A stretch of 64,000 nt of DNA from Schizochytrium sp. TIO01 (lineage: Eukaryota; Sar; Bigyra; Thraustochytrida; Thraustochytriidae). This document shows positions 32,220-44,101 of the stretch, piece by piece (position 1 is the first letter of the stretch; each line of letters opens with the position of its first letter). Under the pieces are notes generated by a model, which was given only the letters and a program-made list of their open reading frames with translations, ran no database searches and was not told the origin of the DNA. The translations under genes and the position numbers were made by a program. The DNA lies in the NCBI GenBank assembly GCA_004764695.1, contig SMSO01000031.1, positions 3,023,048-3,087,047 on the forward strand, in the 5' to 3' direction.

Positions 32220-34437
32220 TCACGCAGTGGTCTTATCATTGCAAAGCATGTTCTTAGAGTAATTGAATAGACAATTCTCACTATCGCATACTTCAAGAAG
32301 ACTTTTTTCTAGTTCGCCATGCTTAGGTTTAGTTTTCCAAGCTCGAATAGACTTGTTTGAGAGGTCAACCCACTTCAAAGGCGATGACATGAAAAGGCAG
32401 CGGATGCGCCGCTTCGAAAGTTCGTCTTCATTTTTGTCAACAGACTGAGAATATGGATAAAAGAGCTGAACTGGCTCGTACAAGTTAGCGTCCTTACCCT
32501 CTTGTTTCACAGCGTGCTGGGATGGAGACATTGTTGCTGAAGATTTAACATCGGAATATGTATCGACAACAGGTTTCATCTCTTTAATGAATACCTCTAA
32601 GAGCTCTATTGCCCACTTTGACAAAGGCATTCTAGCCTCAGAGTGGTCTTGCTTCGCCTCGTAAGCAAAGAACTTGGACACATCGTCAACAAAGTCTGCT
32701 GCTGTAGTGTATTCACGCTTCGAGAGTTTTGCGTTAATCAACATTAAGTCGATAGGGGCGTCATCAGCACGGCTGGCCTTGCGCTTTGAGAGTGCAATAA
32801 AAGGCAAACAGGCAGGCAATCTTTTGAATGATTTCCACACCTTCTTACATGCAGAGTGCATAGCAGTACTTGGGTCTTCCACGACACTTAATGCACCAGC
32901 ACCTCCACGGCCTGAGCGTCGTCTCTTTTTCGGCACCATCATTAGCACCAACACTCTCCTCTGCGAGGATATCTTTCCTTCGTGCCCAACCCATCTCGCT
33001 ACTCAGAAGTAGACCATCTTCACTTTCAAGATCTAGCCACTCGCCACCTTCTGTGTCGAGAGTTGTAGGGTCAGAGTTGCCCTTGGGCTCCCACGCGACA
33101 AGGTGTACGTGATGCTTTTCATTGAATTTAACGATGCGACCAAGACGAACATGTTTGCCCTGTAAGGCAGCAATTTTACGTCCAATCAACGGATCAACAC
33201 GAGCGGTGCTTTGATCTTCGGCTGGAAGATGAGAATGAAGACACTTTGCATTCTTAGGATTCCACCACATCTGACCTATCTGTGCAATAACACCAATATT
33301 TGTAGGATCATTATGCAAGCTATGTTTCACCCGATTACTGCGAATCACATCACGCATATGCACTTTGAGTGCTCCATAAACCGTAGTCTCACTGCCAGCG
33401 TAAAGATGGGTTACATGTGTGTGCGCGAGGTCTTCTGCAAACTGCTCCCAACCTGCTCGGCTAATTTGAAAGTTCTCGCCAACGTTCAGTGCCCATATAC
33501 GTCCGTTGACACGCAAAACTTCAGTGAGACGTTGAAGAACCTCGTCATCCATACCTTCTTCCATGTTTTGGATGTAAAGAGCTTGAACTACCGTGTTTGC
33601 TTCCAAAGCGTCGAGAACTTCGAGTAGAACCTGCTTGTTAGAGTCGGCATCAATGTGATTCTTAAGACGTAAGACCTCAACCGATTTGTCATTTGGGTCA
33701 CTCTTCCACAAGCAAGCCAAAAGTTTGGTGACACGGCTTGACGTCAGTTGTTGCTTGCCATTACAACGATAGCTTCGGCGAACATAAGCAGAAGGTTCGA
33801 TTGTGTTTGACCGCAATACATTGACTGATGGCCCTGATAAGGAAGTTGCGTCAGCAGTATCACTCAAATCATTCGAATTGCTTTCCTTAGCCTCGCCATT
33901 ACGTCCTAGAGAGGCCCGAGTAGCTTCAGCGATCAACGCTTTCTCACCGGTCGGATCATATTCAGTCACGCTTTTAAGCGGAACCTTCCTATCACGACCG
34001 CCAAGTATGAATTTGATATCCAGTGTTTGTCCATCCTCAGAAATTTTCATGACAATGCCTGGTCCATGCAAGGGGTCACGTCCCTTCACCTCTCGTGGGA
34101 GCACAAGAACTTTGTCTTTAACCTCGACTTCCATTGGTGGACTTTCAACATTGTTTGCAGACTTCTGTTCTGAAGACTCCAAATTTGCATTGACCCCCTT
34201 TCCATCATCTTCAGTAGAAACTGGCGATGCTGTAAGTGAATCAACGTTGACATCAGTCGCTTCAGATTCACCTGCAACATCGTGAGGTGCGGCTGCACGC
34301 TTGCGACTCTCCATTTCATTGCGTAGCATCAGCGGAGAGAACTTCAAGTCCTCTTCTCTGATCTCCAATGAAAATGTACGCGACACTTTCTTGGCCAGTG
34401 CAGGTGCCGCTGAAGGGGTTTTGCGTTTGATAGGCAT
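32220..34437 (-). CDS. Tudor-like / leucine-rich repeat / bromodomain-like chromatin protein; frame interrupted near 32926
   Basis: ATG 34437 starts a frame that runs to about 32846; a second frame, one base shifted, carries the C-terminal part to a stop at 32220. Residues about 112-145 look like a Tudor/SH3-like module (LHGPGIVMKISEDGQ). Residues 232-369 are leucine-rich repeats (VVQALYIQNMEEGMDDEVLQ), ending in MWWNPKNAKCL. Residues 419-469 form a second Tudor-like module (GKHVRLGRIVKFNEKHHVHL, then EWLDLESE). The second frame has a bromodomain-like ZA-loop region (APIDLMLINAKLSKREYTTA, then FVDDVSKFF). Dropping one A from the five-base A run complementary to 32926-32930, or splicing a 43-base GT...CTCAG intron (32912-32954), joins them into about 724 aa. 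Inferred role: histone-tail reader in chromatin. Confidence 0.75.
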
Positions 34438-35885
34438 TCTTACCCTTGATTTTCTTATGCAGCCCAAAATTTGAAATTATGCCAGACCAGGAAAGATCCA
34501 CAAGCCCACAAACACGCACTCCAGCGTTAAAAAAGGCTCAGCCAAATCTTGCAAAAGCCTACTTTCCCAAACTAACGATTGGTTCAAACTATGGTGAGTT
34601 AGTTCACTCAATGAATGCACTAAATGTATTTAACTCAATAAGGTTCGCAACCTAACTACTGGATCTCCGGAGACTTAAATATTACTCAAACACGATATAA
34701 AGCAGTGTAAACTCTCACAAACAATGCAAAAGCACCGCGTCGAAGTCGAAAGTAATATTTAAGGTCGACTGTGAGAGTGTTCGAGCTCCTTGCAGAGGTT
34801 GTACTTTTAAGGCAGCTAGCTGTCGAGAGCGCTCTCCCAGTGCTCTCACGAGCCCTCAAGCCAATCTCGCGCTAGCTAACGAGAGAGGCAGCTGTGTCGC
34901 TCAGGGGGAAGGGGAAGAGGCTGACGCAAGCTACTTGCAGGGTCCTCTGCGTGAACACCTGAGACGCTCCGGAGCCGTCGCAAGGACGACAACGGACGGC
35001 GGACGCTAGTTTCGGGCTTGCTCACGCCTGCTTCTCTCACTCTTTACTTTTCCTTTTACAATACCTACTTACGTACGAGTACCTACTTCTTTCTAGTCCT
35101 TTACTGTTATATTACAATGTATAACTTCCATCCTCTTTCCTTGAGAAGAGGAAAGAGAAAGAATGTCAAATAGAAAAGTGGGTTGCGCTAGTTACGCAAA
35201 TGTTCCATGATAGTTCTTATAAAGCCGTTGTTCGAGTAGACGTGTGTACTGTAGTGAAAAGGGAACTGGTTGAAACGCTGTGGAGGGGAGACAGCCTCTT
35301 ACGTTCTCGTAGTAAATGAGGGAGAAAGGGAATGATAGTTTCCCATGTCATGTGCCTTAGTCTAAATTCTTTTTTAACAGTATTGCTAAATGAAGAATAA
35401 AGATTTGGGAAGGAACGATCCGTTCACAAAAGAAGAAGTGATTCATTAAGAAGTGCCTATAGCGTTATAAGGTTCGCGTGGCAGCAGAGAGGTAAATCAG
35501 GGAAAAGAAGAGAGAGTACTGACGCGTGTTTTCTAAGATACCACGCTGTAGAGAGCTAGGAGCGAGCGGTCACAATTTATCGATTTACATTGTTTGATGT
35601 CTCCGGTACACACTCCGCATCTTTTGACATAGGCTCGGTTCATGTATATGTAAAGAGACTAAGGAAGGCAAAGACTGTAGTGTCAATCGTAAATAGAAGT
35701 TAATTCTGGCACGTTGAGGACTTTTGTTGTTGCAACTGCAGCATTTCAAACAACGCTCCTCGTTGGGTGACGTGGTCTTGCTAGATATTGCACAGTACAC
35801 GAACTCTGGAACAGCCACCTTATTTGCGAGAGGACTGTGAAGGCCTCTCTTCATACGAAAGGCGTACGCAGCCTGTGTAGACACC
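34438..35885. other. Intergenic spacer between divergent genes
   Basis: About 1.45 kb holding the 5' regions of the two flanking divergent genes. No gene, tRNA or tandem repeat is recognisable; short frames near 35.6-35.9 kb on the minus strand overlap the next gene's start and lack support. Confidence 0.55.
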
Positions 35886-37754
35886 ATGGCAACGACTGAT
35901 TTCGCACAGTGGGTAGCCGGTCTTGAGGCTAAGCGTGCTGCCAAGGCTGCTGGATCTGCCGGTCTCGATCAACTCTCCGGACGAGAAGATGAGAGAGGTG
36001 AAGAAAATTCTGGAGAAGATATGGCTGCATTGACAAGCGCTATGAAAAACCAACTTGGTGAGCGAACAGCAGAAGAAAATCTCAAAGAGCTACAGCAAGA
36101 AATGAAACTATTGCGCTGGCATAAGCTTGCGAATGAAGCTGCTCTCAAAGCTGCCATCATTAAAACGAAAAGGTTGAGGAATAAAGAAGCGACGTCCACT
36201 GGAGCAACACGACAACTTGAAAAAGCTGCATGGATGCAACAAGTGATTCAGGAAGAGCAGGGTAAGCCTCTCGAAGTCACGGAGGACTTTATTCGTGACT
36301 ACCAAGCCAAAGAGGCTATTGATGATCACCGTGTCGAAAAGGATATGAAAAGACACATGACAAATCTCAAGCGTGTGAAAGATAATTTTGAGCAACGTGC
36401 AGATCTTTACCAGCGAAACCAGGCCTACAAAGAGAAAAAACAGCTTTTAGATAAAAAAGCTCAAGCAGTGTCTGAACGCAAGTCTTTGCCTCCTATAGCT
36501 GGTCTCCTTCCCAGCAATGAACCCTCTACATCAGTTGCAGATTTATCAATGACAAGTGATTCTCGAGCGGGTGGGCCTTTAGAGTCAGGCTCCAAGAATA
36601 TGGCCAAAGTGGTTAACTCTCTCGATCGACTTGTGGAGCTTGAGAAGAGAATTAGTCTACTAGAGCGAGATAATGACCAGGAGGTAGCGGTGGCAAGCCG
36701 CAAGAAGGTTGTGTTTGCAAAACAGCGCATTGCTGCAAATGCCACAGAGCCAGCTCGTACAAAGTATCATGTGCGGGTTAATCGACGGGTAACGCGCGAG
36801 CAACCAGAGCATTCACAAGAGGGGGCGTTCATGACTTCTCTGCCTGCAATTAACAAACCATCTGGACCTCCCTCCAATCTACGTAAACCGAATTCGCAAC
36901 TTGTACAATACCAGGGTAAGAATACACCATCTCGTGGTGCTGTGGGGAGCACACGAACGGAGCAAACTTCACGCGTGCGAGGACGTTTGCATGGGGCAAA
37001 ACAACAGGATGCTGTAGTTTCAAGATGGCTTCAAAGTAAAAGTTCTGCATCGGGCTCTAAAGCGTTGCAATCATCAGGAGCAGCATCAAGGTCACGTCAG
37101 GCAAGATCAACGTCGCGAACTAGGTCAACATCACGCGCTAGATCAACATCACGTTCAACACGCTCCAACTCGATCGCATCTCGAACCCAAACCACATCAA
37201 GAGCTTTGGTCACTAAAACATCAGGCCCTCAGAAAATTCAAGCTGCAAAGGACCGAATGAAGGAATTTCGTGACGTGCGTAAGCAATATGATAAGAAGAG
37301 AGACCAAATGATGCGTAATTTGCATGGGAAAAGTGATGGCAGTGTTCGTCGCCCAACAGTTATCCGAAAAACCGGCAAGCATAGAGGTACCACTGGGGCC
37401 ACTTCAACTTCTAAACCATCGCGTGGGATGGTGGTGCGTAGTGTAACACGTGGAAATGCTCGACTCGCGGATGTCAACCCACACAAGTCCATCATAGCAA
37501 ATCCGAGTTCTACTCGAACAAAGAAGAAGGCTCTGGCTGGTCGTAACAGTGCTGCCGTGCGAGCGACAACCTCTCGTCAACGTACAACTGCATCTTCATC
37601 TTCATCTTCATCAAGAAGACGTAGTAACTCCATTTCACGTAAGTCTGCAAATGGTGATCGGCCTATATCCAAGAGAACAACTGGTGAACCGAAAATGCCG
37701 CAACTTGGACTTGGGCTTGGAGTCGTTGGTATGTCTGCCAGCAATGGCCATTAA
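35886..37754 (+). CDS. Basic coiled-coil protein with Ser/Thr/Arg-rich repeats, probably cytoskeletal
   Basis: 622 aa from ATG 35886. Residues about 55-205 are strongly helical and charged with heptad character (KELQQEMKLLRWHKLANEAA, KDMKRHMTNLKRVKDNFEQ, KEKKQLLDKKAQAV), a likely coiled coil. A second short coil lies near 240-275. The second half is basic and disordered, with STSR/ARST repeats (TSRTRSTSRARSTSR) and a Ser run near the C-terminus. The composition resembles microtubule- or basal-body-associated proteins, but no named domain is visible. No catalytic motif is present. The frame is uninterrupted and the start context (ACCATGG) is good. Confidence 0.72.
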   Translation: MATTDFAQWVAGLEAKRAAKAAGSAGLDQLSGREDERGEENSGEDMAALTSAMKNQLGERTAEENLKELQQEMKLLRWHKLANEAALKAAIIKTKRLRNKEATSTGATRQLEKAAWMQQVIQEEQGKPLEVTEDFIRDYQAKEAIDDHRVEKDMKRHMTNLKRVKDNFEQRADLYQRNQAYKEKKQLLDKKAQAVSERKSLPPIAGLLPSNEPSTSVADLSMTSDSRAGGPLESGSKNMAKVVNSLDRLVELEKRISLLERDNDQEVAVASRKKVVFAKQRIAANATEPARTKYHVRVNRRVTREQPEHSQEGAFMTSLPAINKPSGPPSNLRKPNSQLVQYQGKNTPSRGAVGSTRTEQTSRVRGRLHGAKQQDAVVSRWLQSKSSASGSKALQSSGAASRSRQARSTSRTRSTSRARSTSRSTRSNSIASRTQTTSRALVTKTSGPQKIQAAKDRMKEFRDVRKQYDKKRDQMMRNLHGKSDGSVRRPTVIRKTGKHRGTTGATSTSKPSRGMVVRSVTRGNARLADVNPHKSIIANPSSTRTKKKALAGRNSAAVRATTSRQRTTASSSSSSSRRRSNSISRKSANGDRPISKRTTGEPKMPQLGLGLGVVGMSASNGH

Positions 37755-39765
37755 TATGACAGGAATTCTGCAATCATTTATTCATGATGAAGGTATTCTA
37801 TCTTGCAGTTTTATAGTGTTCTTCTCAAACAAGCTATTTACTTCTGTTTTCCTCAGCATTTGTAATGATAATGTGTTTTCCTCCATGTATATCAATGTCG
37901 TCCTCAAACTTGGCTGCTTTCAAAGTCGCATTTTCTATATTAAGTTGCAAAATGGCTACAACCCCCTTCTCCTCGGCTATCCTTTGCTTGTAGAATTTTA
38001 GAAACCATGTCTTCTACAAAATTAAGAGTAAGTTGTTTAATAGTAAGATTAAACAACATTCTTCTCAATAAAATATTATCATAGAACAACTAAGCCACGA
38101 TACAATAGATGTAATTGATTTCATCTGAGTGAAAGACCTGCTGCAAAACTTTCTTTTCTATTTCATATTGCTTACGGATGGAATAGTATATTAAAATTTG
38201 ATTCAATTAAACTTACCCTATCCAGGAATCATAGCATTTATAATAAAGAAAACAAAATCATGAAGCAAAAAACAACTATTACGATATAACTTTTGCGCTA
38301 TTCTTCTACATATATTTCCATGCATGGCATCTAATTCACTAGAGGATGAAAAAGATATAGATGAGCAAACCTGCCTATTTCTAATTTATTCTCTTGTAGT
38401 TTAGAAGATAGAAGTTGGGCGAATTTCGCATTATTTCTTGTCTTTTCCTTGTCTTTTTCTTGTCTTTTTTTAAAAACATATGCGAGCTATGTCTTACACT
38501 TGTGTATCACATATATTAATCCTAAGATGAAATTTCGATCTATGAATTTATTTAGTTTGAAAACAGATATATAGGGTCGTTTTAGTCATAGTAGTACATG
38601 TACACCTGAGATCTTATTCTTGCATCACTTTTTATATTTTTAATTTTAGGGAAAACAGTGAATAAAAAGTAATCTTTGCATTCAGGTCACTCGCTCCTTC
38701 TGAAATTCTGGGATACAATAAATTTAAAATAAAATCAATTATAGGCATTCTGCGCCAGACTCGAATAATTATAATTCATGACTTTCCACTTTACTCCTTG
38801 TCAAGTTCCTGGAGGTTCAATATAGCAGAAGATTAATGTAAAACTACCTCACATCCTGGATATGACTTATGCCTAGCAATTTCAAGCCTCGGGGCAATCC
38901 AATTGCTTCGGTTCGTATTTATGCTCACAATGTAAGGTTCAGGGCAATAGACCTTCAAAACAAGCCTCTTGCACAAGTACCCATACTAGCGACCATTTAT
39001 AGGACCGATTATCTCAACAAGTTCTAAGGAGCCCTATCAAAGCAATGGTTTAGTGAAGTTCCATGTGCAGCAAAGAATTGCGAAGCAACTTTGCGATGTA
39101 TAGGAAAACCTCACAAAAAGAGCATCACAAGTCTGGAGTCCATTATCCTCAAGGCTAAGAGTTGAAGTAAAGGGCAAGGAGACATGAAGTGTTAGAACAA
39201 GTAAAGAAGAATCAACACATTCTATGAAAACAAGGCAAGCAAGTGTACTCAATATCAAGGAGAAATTTAGCAATGATGCGTGTTGGGTGAGGTAAACGAT
39301 CGATATGTTTGATGGGTGGCGTCTACAATAGTACTGTAGCTAAAAGAATCGTCGAGGATGATCGGATGAAGATAGAGCTTAGAATAGCAAAAGGTCTCTC
39401 CTCATTCCGTCGCGGCTTGTACCCTTCATTTGTAGGTAGGCATTCGAACTGCAATCATGTCTCGAGAGGCATGATCTAACGCATCTCACACCACAGCAAG
39501 CAAGCGACCAGCGATACTTGTAGTTTCGAGACGCCGCAGGAAACTTGATCGGTTTGGGATTGAGTAAAAAGTCGTCTTGGTTCCCACCGTCCAGGTCGAC
39601 AACTCGACCCGATTTTGGTGAAAACTTGAACGTGGATATGGATCTGGAGTGGATGTGGGAAAAGAGAATTCCAAGAATTCCAAGAAATCGAGGGATTCGA
39701 GGATATCGAAGATGAAGCAAACAAAGTATGCAATAACGAAGAAGATCAAGTAATTGTTTCTGAAA
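37755..39765. other. Intergenic spacer between convergent genes
   Basis: About 2 kb, very A/T-rich from 37.8 to 38.8 kb. Nothing gene-like is seen; frames at 39.4-39.75 kb lie in the presumed 3' untranslated region of eL27. Confidence 0.6.
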
Positions 39766-40254
39766 TCAAAAGCGGAGCTTCTGGTAGAAGTACTTGACGC
39801 CCTCCGCGGCCTTGTTGGCCTTCCTCTGGTCCTGGGAGGTGTAGCTCTGCTCCATGACCTTCTTGAGGGCCTTCTTGACCTGGACGCGCTTGCTAGCGTC
39901 AGCCATGGTCTCGTCGTCGAGGGTGAGCTGGACGGGGGTCTTGTCCTCGGCGTCCTTGGCGGCGGGCACCTCGATCTTCTTGAGCTCGAGGTCGACCTGG
40001 TAGCGGGTGGGCATAACATGGTTGAAGTTGAGGTACTTCACGAAGGGGCGCACAGTGGAGCGAGCGGCGATCTTCTTCTGGCTCATCTTGCGGGTCACCT
40101 TCTTGGGCTGCTTCTGGAGGCCAGCCACGAGCACATGGCCAAACTTGCGGTCCTTGGAGCCATCATCGTGTGCCTTCACGATCACGGCCTTGCGTCCAGC
40201 GTACTTGCCCTGGAGCACGACGACCACCTTGCCCGGCTTAAGAAACTTGCCCAT
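39766..40254 (-). CDS. RPL27: 60S ribosomal protein L27 (eL27)
   Basis: 162 aa starting at [20 protein letters not shown], which is the universal eL27 N-terminus; the frame upstream (TTG at 40329) is not coding. Other family hallmarks are [51 protein letters not shown] and the terminal FYQKLRF. eL27 is a KOW-containing protein of the large ribosomal subunit. Typical length is about 136-146 aa. This copy is longer because of an insertion between the MPTRYQVD motif and the C-terminal helix (about residues 98-123, [20 protein letters not shown]). Codons are almost all G/C-ending (lysine nearly always AAG), as expected for a highly expressed gene. Confidence 0.96.
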   Translation of the reverse strand: MGKFLKPGKVVVVLQGKYAGRKAVIVKAHDDGSKDRKFGHVLVAGLQKQPKKVTRKMSQKKIAARSTVRPFVKYLNFNHVMPTRYQVDLELKKIEVPAAKDAEDKTPVQLTLDDETMADASKRVQVKKALKKVMEQSYTSQDQRKANKAAEGVKYFYQKLRF

Positions 40255-42292
40255 CTTCGCACACAAACAAAGCCCGTCGCGAACCTCTGCAACGCTGTCT
40301 GCTGCGACTGTATGTATGTCAATTGCCAAAGCAAACTGGTAAGCACCAACAGAATCGCCTAGGCGGCCTTCTACTAATTTCTACCAATCAATTGATCTCT
40401 CTTTCTCTCTATCACTCACTCTATAGCCCTATTAAAAACAGGGAATCGCTACTTGCTAGTACTCTCTCAGTCTATCTACTTATCAATGAGGCGAATGAAT
40501 GACGGAGACTAATCCAGGATATCCTAGCTCTTTATGCGCCAAATTCCTCACAGACCCACTAGCTAGCCAGTAGATAACTACTGGCCCTCAGGAGCACCAG
40601 TTAATTCCTGCACTTTCCAAACTAGTGATTCTTCACTTGCACCAAAACAAACCCTACTGTATAGATATGAAGTAAAGTGGACTTCAGAGAATAGCCTATA
40701 GTAGAGAGAAAAGAACCCATTTACCTCCGAAATGAGAACAAAATCACACAATGCACCTCCATGCCTCCGCTGTTTCCTCTAACTACCAGAGATTAAAATG
40801 TAAAAAATATATTCCCTGCATTACCATGGGTGTATATTGATATTTACTCGCTGACTGGCACTTAATCTGTCATGGAGGCGACGGAGAGCCACTCAATGGA
40901 GAGTGCTAAATGTAAAGTTAGCAACTCATAGGTAAAAGCACCAAAGGACCGCATACCCTAACCGCGATCACCGAGGAAAGCTGGCGCGCGAGCGAGCGTT
41001 ATATAGGAAGAAGCTGATATGGGGGTTATCAAGGACCTGGACCTGGTATTTGGAATTACTATGCTTATATGATATTCTATTTAGCAAGTGATATCTTGCG
41101 TCTTGGCTCCAATGCCTGCTTTGAGTCTGTTTTGACTGTGAAACGAAAGCTGATGTTATCCCCTGAAGAAACTGGTTGATGAATGATACGACCTCATAAT
41201 AACTTGATGGGCTGATCATGTAGGTTCTATTGCATCTTCGCATCACTCGTATTTCCACACCAGCATCACAAGTAGAGTAGTCTAGATGGGCCATGATTGT
41301 GATGAAAGTCAGGTCAAAGCTAACTGGAAGAGAGCCTCTAAATTATTTCTAAAGCAAGCGCCAGGTAGGCGGGCAGGTGACTTGTCTACCATTATAATAG
41401 CAAGAGTTGCAGAGGCTGGGTTTGGTTTCTCAACCGTTTTACGCATTCACAGTTAATAGATTGAAAGTCAAGCGTTTCTGGCACGCATGATAGCAAGTAA
41501 AGAATGGAAGCATAAGATAGCATGATGCTTCAAATATCGAAATGAATGCACATTCGAATTTTCAATATCTTCTTGCAATTACTACAATGAATAAGTGATT
41601 TATTTGCATGACTGAGAAGAGTACTTTTTGTTTTCTTTCGATTTGATTTGTGTCACAGCATGCACTTTAATCTGTCAGGAATCTTGTAAAATTTTATCTT
41701 TTACCACTTCGTTGAGGCTTCAAGTGTGTGGTTCTTCGAATGCAGTTTGTAATATGGAAATCTTGAAATTGAATATAGAATTTGAAATCTAGGTAAAATG
41801 AAGAGGAAAACAAAAGAAGATACATTGGTTTGCATGAGTTGAAGACATTCGAATGAGAAGACAGTACATGACTATATCTCAGTGACAACGTTGGTGTTAA
41901 TCTGAAAGACAAAACCTAAATAAGTAGAAACACAAAAAGGAACGAAATACTCCTGAGATAAGGGCACAGAGTTATGCGCAGTAAGTAATGAGGTTACAGT
42001 ATCATTGTTACTTTGACCTCGTTACGATCAAGATTATTTGCAATAACCTCGTCACGCCGGTTTCTATCAATAAGAAGATAATTTTGTGAGTGAGTGGGTG
42101 AGTCGAATATCACCGTGCTCCGCATTTTCACACTTGCTGCATAAACCAAGTTTACTCAAACAATTCAAAAGAGGGCAGCACGGACGCCAACTGACAATTA
42201 ATTTAAGCTTGATTTCACAGCAGTTTTCATCGCACTTAGATTAAAGATCACCCACGCAAGTTTCCTCGAATAGGTAACAGGTAATCTAAAAT
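40255..42292. other. Intergenic spacer upstream of eL27
   Basis: About 2 kb. The right part is A/T-rich 3' flank of the enkurin gene; the left part must hold the eL27 promoter. No gene, RNA or array is recognised. Confidence 0.6.
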
Positions 42293-43440
42293 CTATTCAT
42301 ACACAAAGACCTTATCTCTAGAAAAAAGCTCAATAGCAGCTTCCTGCTCCTCAAGTTGTTTCTCAAGATCATCCTTACGCTTACGCTGTGCCATAGAACT
42401 AATCGTGAGAGGAAGCTTCCGAAGATCATTATGCGTATCCTCTGCGCTCTGCTTTAGCGCAGTAAGAGTGCGAATGCGCTCCGCATCGTCCATGCGGACC
42501 ATTCCAGGTGGGCATCCACTCTCAGCAAGTTCTGCACGTTGTGCTTCAGCCTGCAAGATCTCAGCCTGACGTTTAAGAAGGTATGTGGGTACACGCCCAA
42601 AATTAGCATGCTGCTTGGCTTCTGTCTTTTTCATCTGAGTGGCACGCGCAGTTTCCTTTTCACGATTGGCCTGATTACGGGCTAGCACATCACGAGAGTT
42701 ATTCTGGATAAAGTTCTTATTGCTCCTTGGTGCAAGCTTATTAAGCTCATTTGCCTTAGGCACAGGGTCCTTGAGGCGTTCACGCGTTCGGGATGTCAAT
42801 GCAGTCTCACCAGAATGGCCTGATGCGGGCCGTCCCGATGCAGGGAAAGAGGCCAAAGAAGCTCCAGCCTTGGCAGGATTACCAGAAGGTTTTGGCGGAA
42901 CTCCTTCACCTTTACGAAGAAATTTATGAGTTGTACGGGGACTCGAGTCCTCCTCGCGAGGCGACTGTGCTTGATTTTCTTGAGTCACTCGAGATTGCAC
43001 ATTTGCAAACTTCTTCAGCTTGAACGGAACTGGCGGTGCCTGTTGTGCAGCTGCTTCTTTCTCTTCTTTTATCCTGCGTTGGGTTTCCTTGATCATCTTT
43101 AAATTGCGACGAGCATGGTCCACTGGTTCGACTCCATTACGTCGCAACTGATCGCGATATCCACGTACAGGATTAAGGACGGCCGAGACTTGGTCGCTCG
43201 CGTTATTTCGAGCCCTGAGGGTATTGCCCTGGGCACTCTTGGACTTGGCCAACATCGTTGTACACGTAGCTGCAGCGAAGTGACCTGTCTCAGGATCGCT
43301 CACAGCGCACTGCAAATTGCCCAATTCCAGATCTGTTTCTATCAGATCTTGCACCGCACTCTGAGAATGCAGCTTCGTTTAACAAGGATCTCACAAAGCC
43401 AGCTCCTACTCCTTCAAGACGTTGTAACACTCACATTCAT
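42293..43440 (-). CDS. Enkurin-domain protein, axonemal type; two exons (43435-43440 and 42293-43360)
   Basis: The main exon ends with a clear enkurin domain: GRVPTYLLKRQAEI, CPPGMVRMDDAERIRTL, LRKLPLTISSMAQRKRKDDLE and the terminal FSRDKVFVYE. A conserved N-terminal element PPVPFKLKKFANVQSRV lies near the middle. The frame stays open upstream to an in-frame stop but has no ATG before residue 33 of that part. A minus-strand ATG-AAT at 43440-43435 is followed directly by GTGAGT, and TTCTCAG precedes AGT-GCG at 43360. Splicing this 74-base intron gives MNSAVQDLIETDLELG and 357 aa. If unspliced, ATG 43255 gives 320 aa. Enkurins are microtubule-inner or ciliary proteins and calmodulin/TRP-channel adaptors in animals. 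The gene implies flagella. Confidence 0.85.
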
Positions 43441-44101
43441 ATGGCAAAAACCTGTCCGTGGGCAAACCGCTATGCCGTTGTCTTTAGGTGTATTGTACAC
43501 AAACATAGTGTTTTTTAACCCTGCCCCCCTTAATATTATTTCATATATGAATTTCCACTTTAATGGTAATAAGTTGCTGAATGCCCCCCTACAAAACTTC
43601 ATCAAGACGCAATTCCTCTGCCAAAATTGCATGGAAACTTGTAGAAAAAAGCCATAACCTGTCTTCCCTATGGCTGGGCAGTATTTTGCATTATTTTTGG
43701 AGGGGATTGCAGCATTGAGTGATAATTTTAGATAGCTTGTTATACATAGACGTGCAAAGTACCCCCCAATATTTGGCTGGCCTTGGATCGCTGGTTCTCA
43801 GCACCAGACCACCACTGAGTCGAATTATCGCGTGGAACTCAAGGCAAGACCGCCCTTAAACTTGCAGCAGGCTCCGAGAGCGTGCTCGCAAAAACTTTTT
43901 GCTCGCGCACATATCAATTTCAACTCACCTGTTCTCGAAGCTCACGTACTGTGCAGGTTCGTGGCATCGAGGATCGCAGCTTCCTTTCTTTCCCTTGAGA
44001 AAGTAGCAAAACCTTGACTTGCGAAAGCAAACTCCAAAACTAGTTTGGACTAACAAGCACTTTTGTTCAAACCTGCAACGAAGACAAACCTTTTAGGCAC
44101 A
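43441..44101. other. Divergent promoter region between enkurin and nucleolin-like genes
   Basis: 661 bases between two divergent start codons. It contains several runs of C (cccccctt-type at about 43524 and 43585, and acccccc at about 43762) but no clear TATA box. No gene is seen. Confidence 0.45.
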
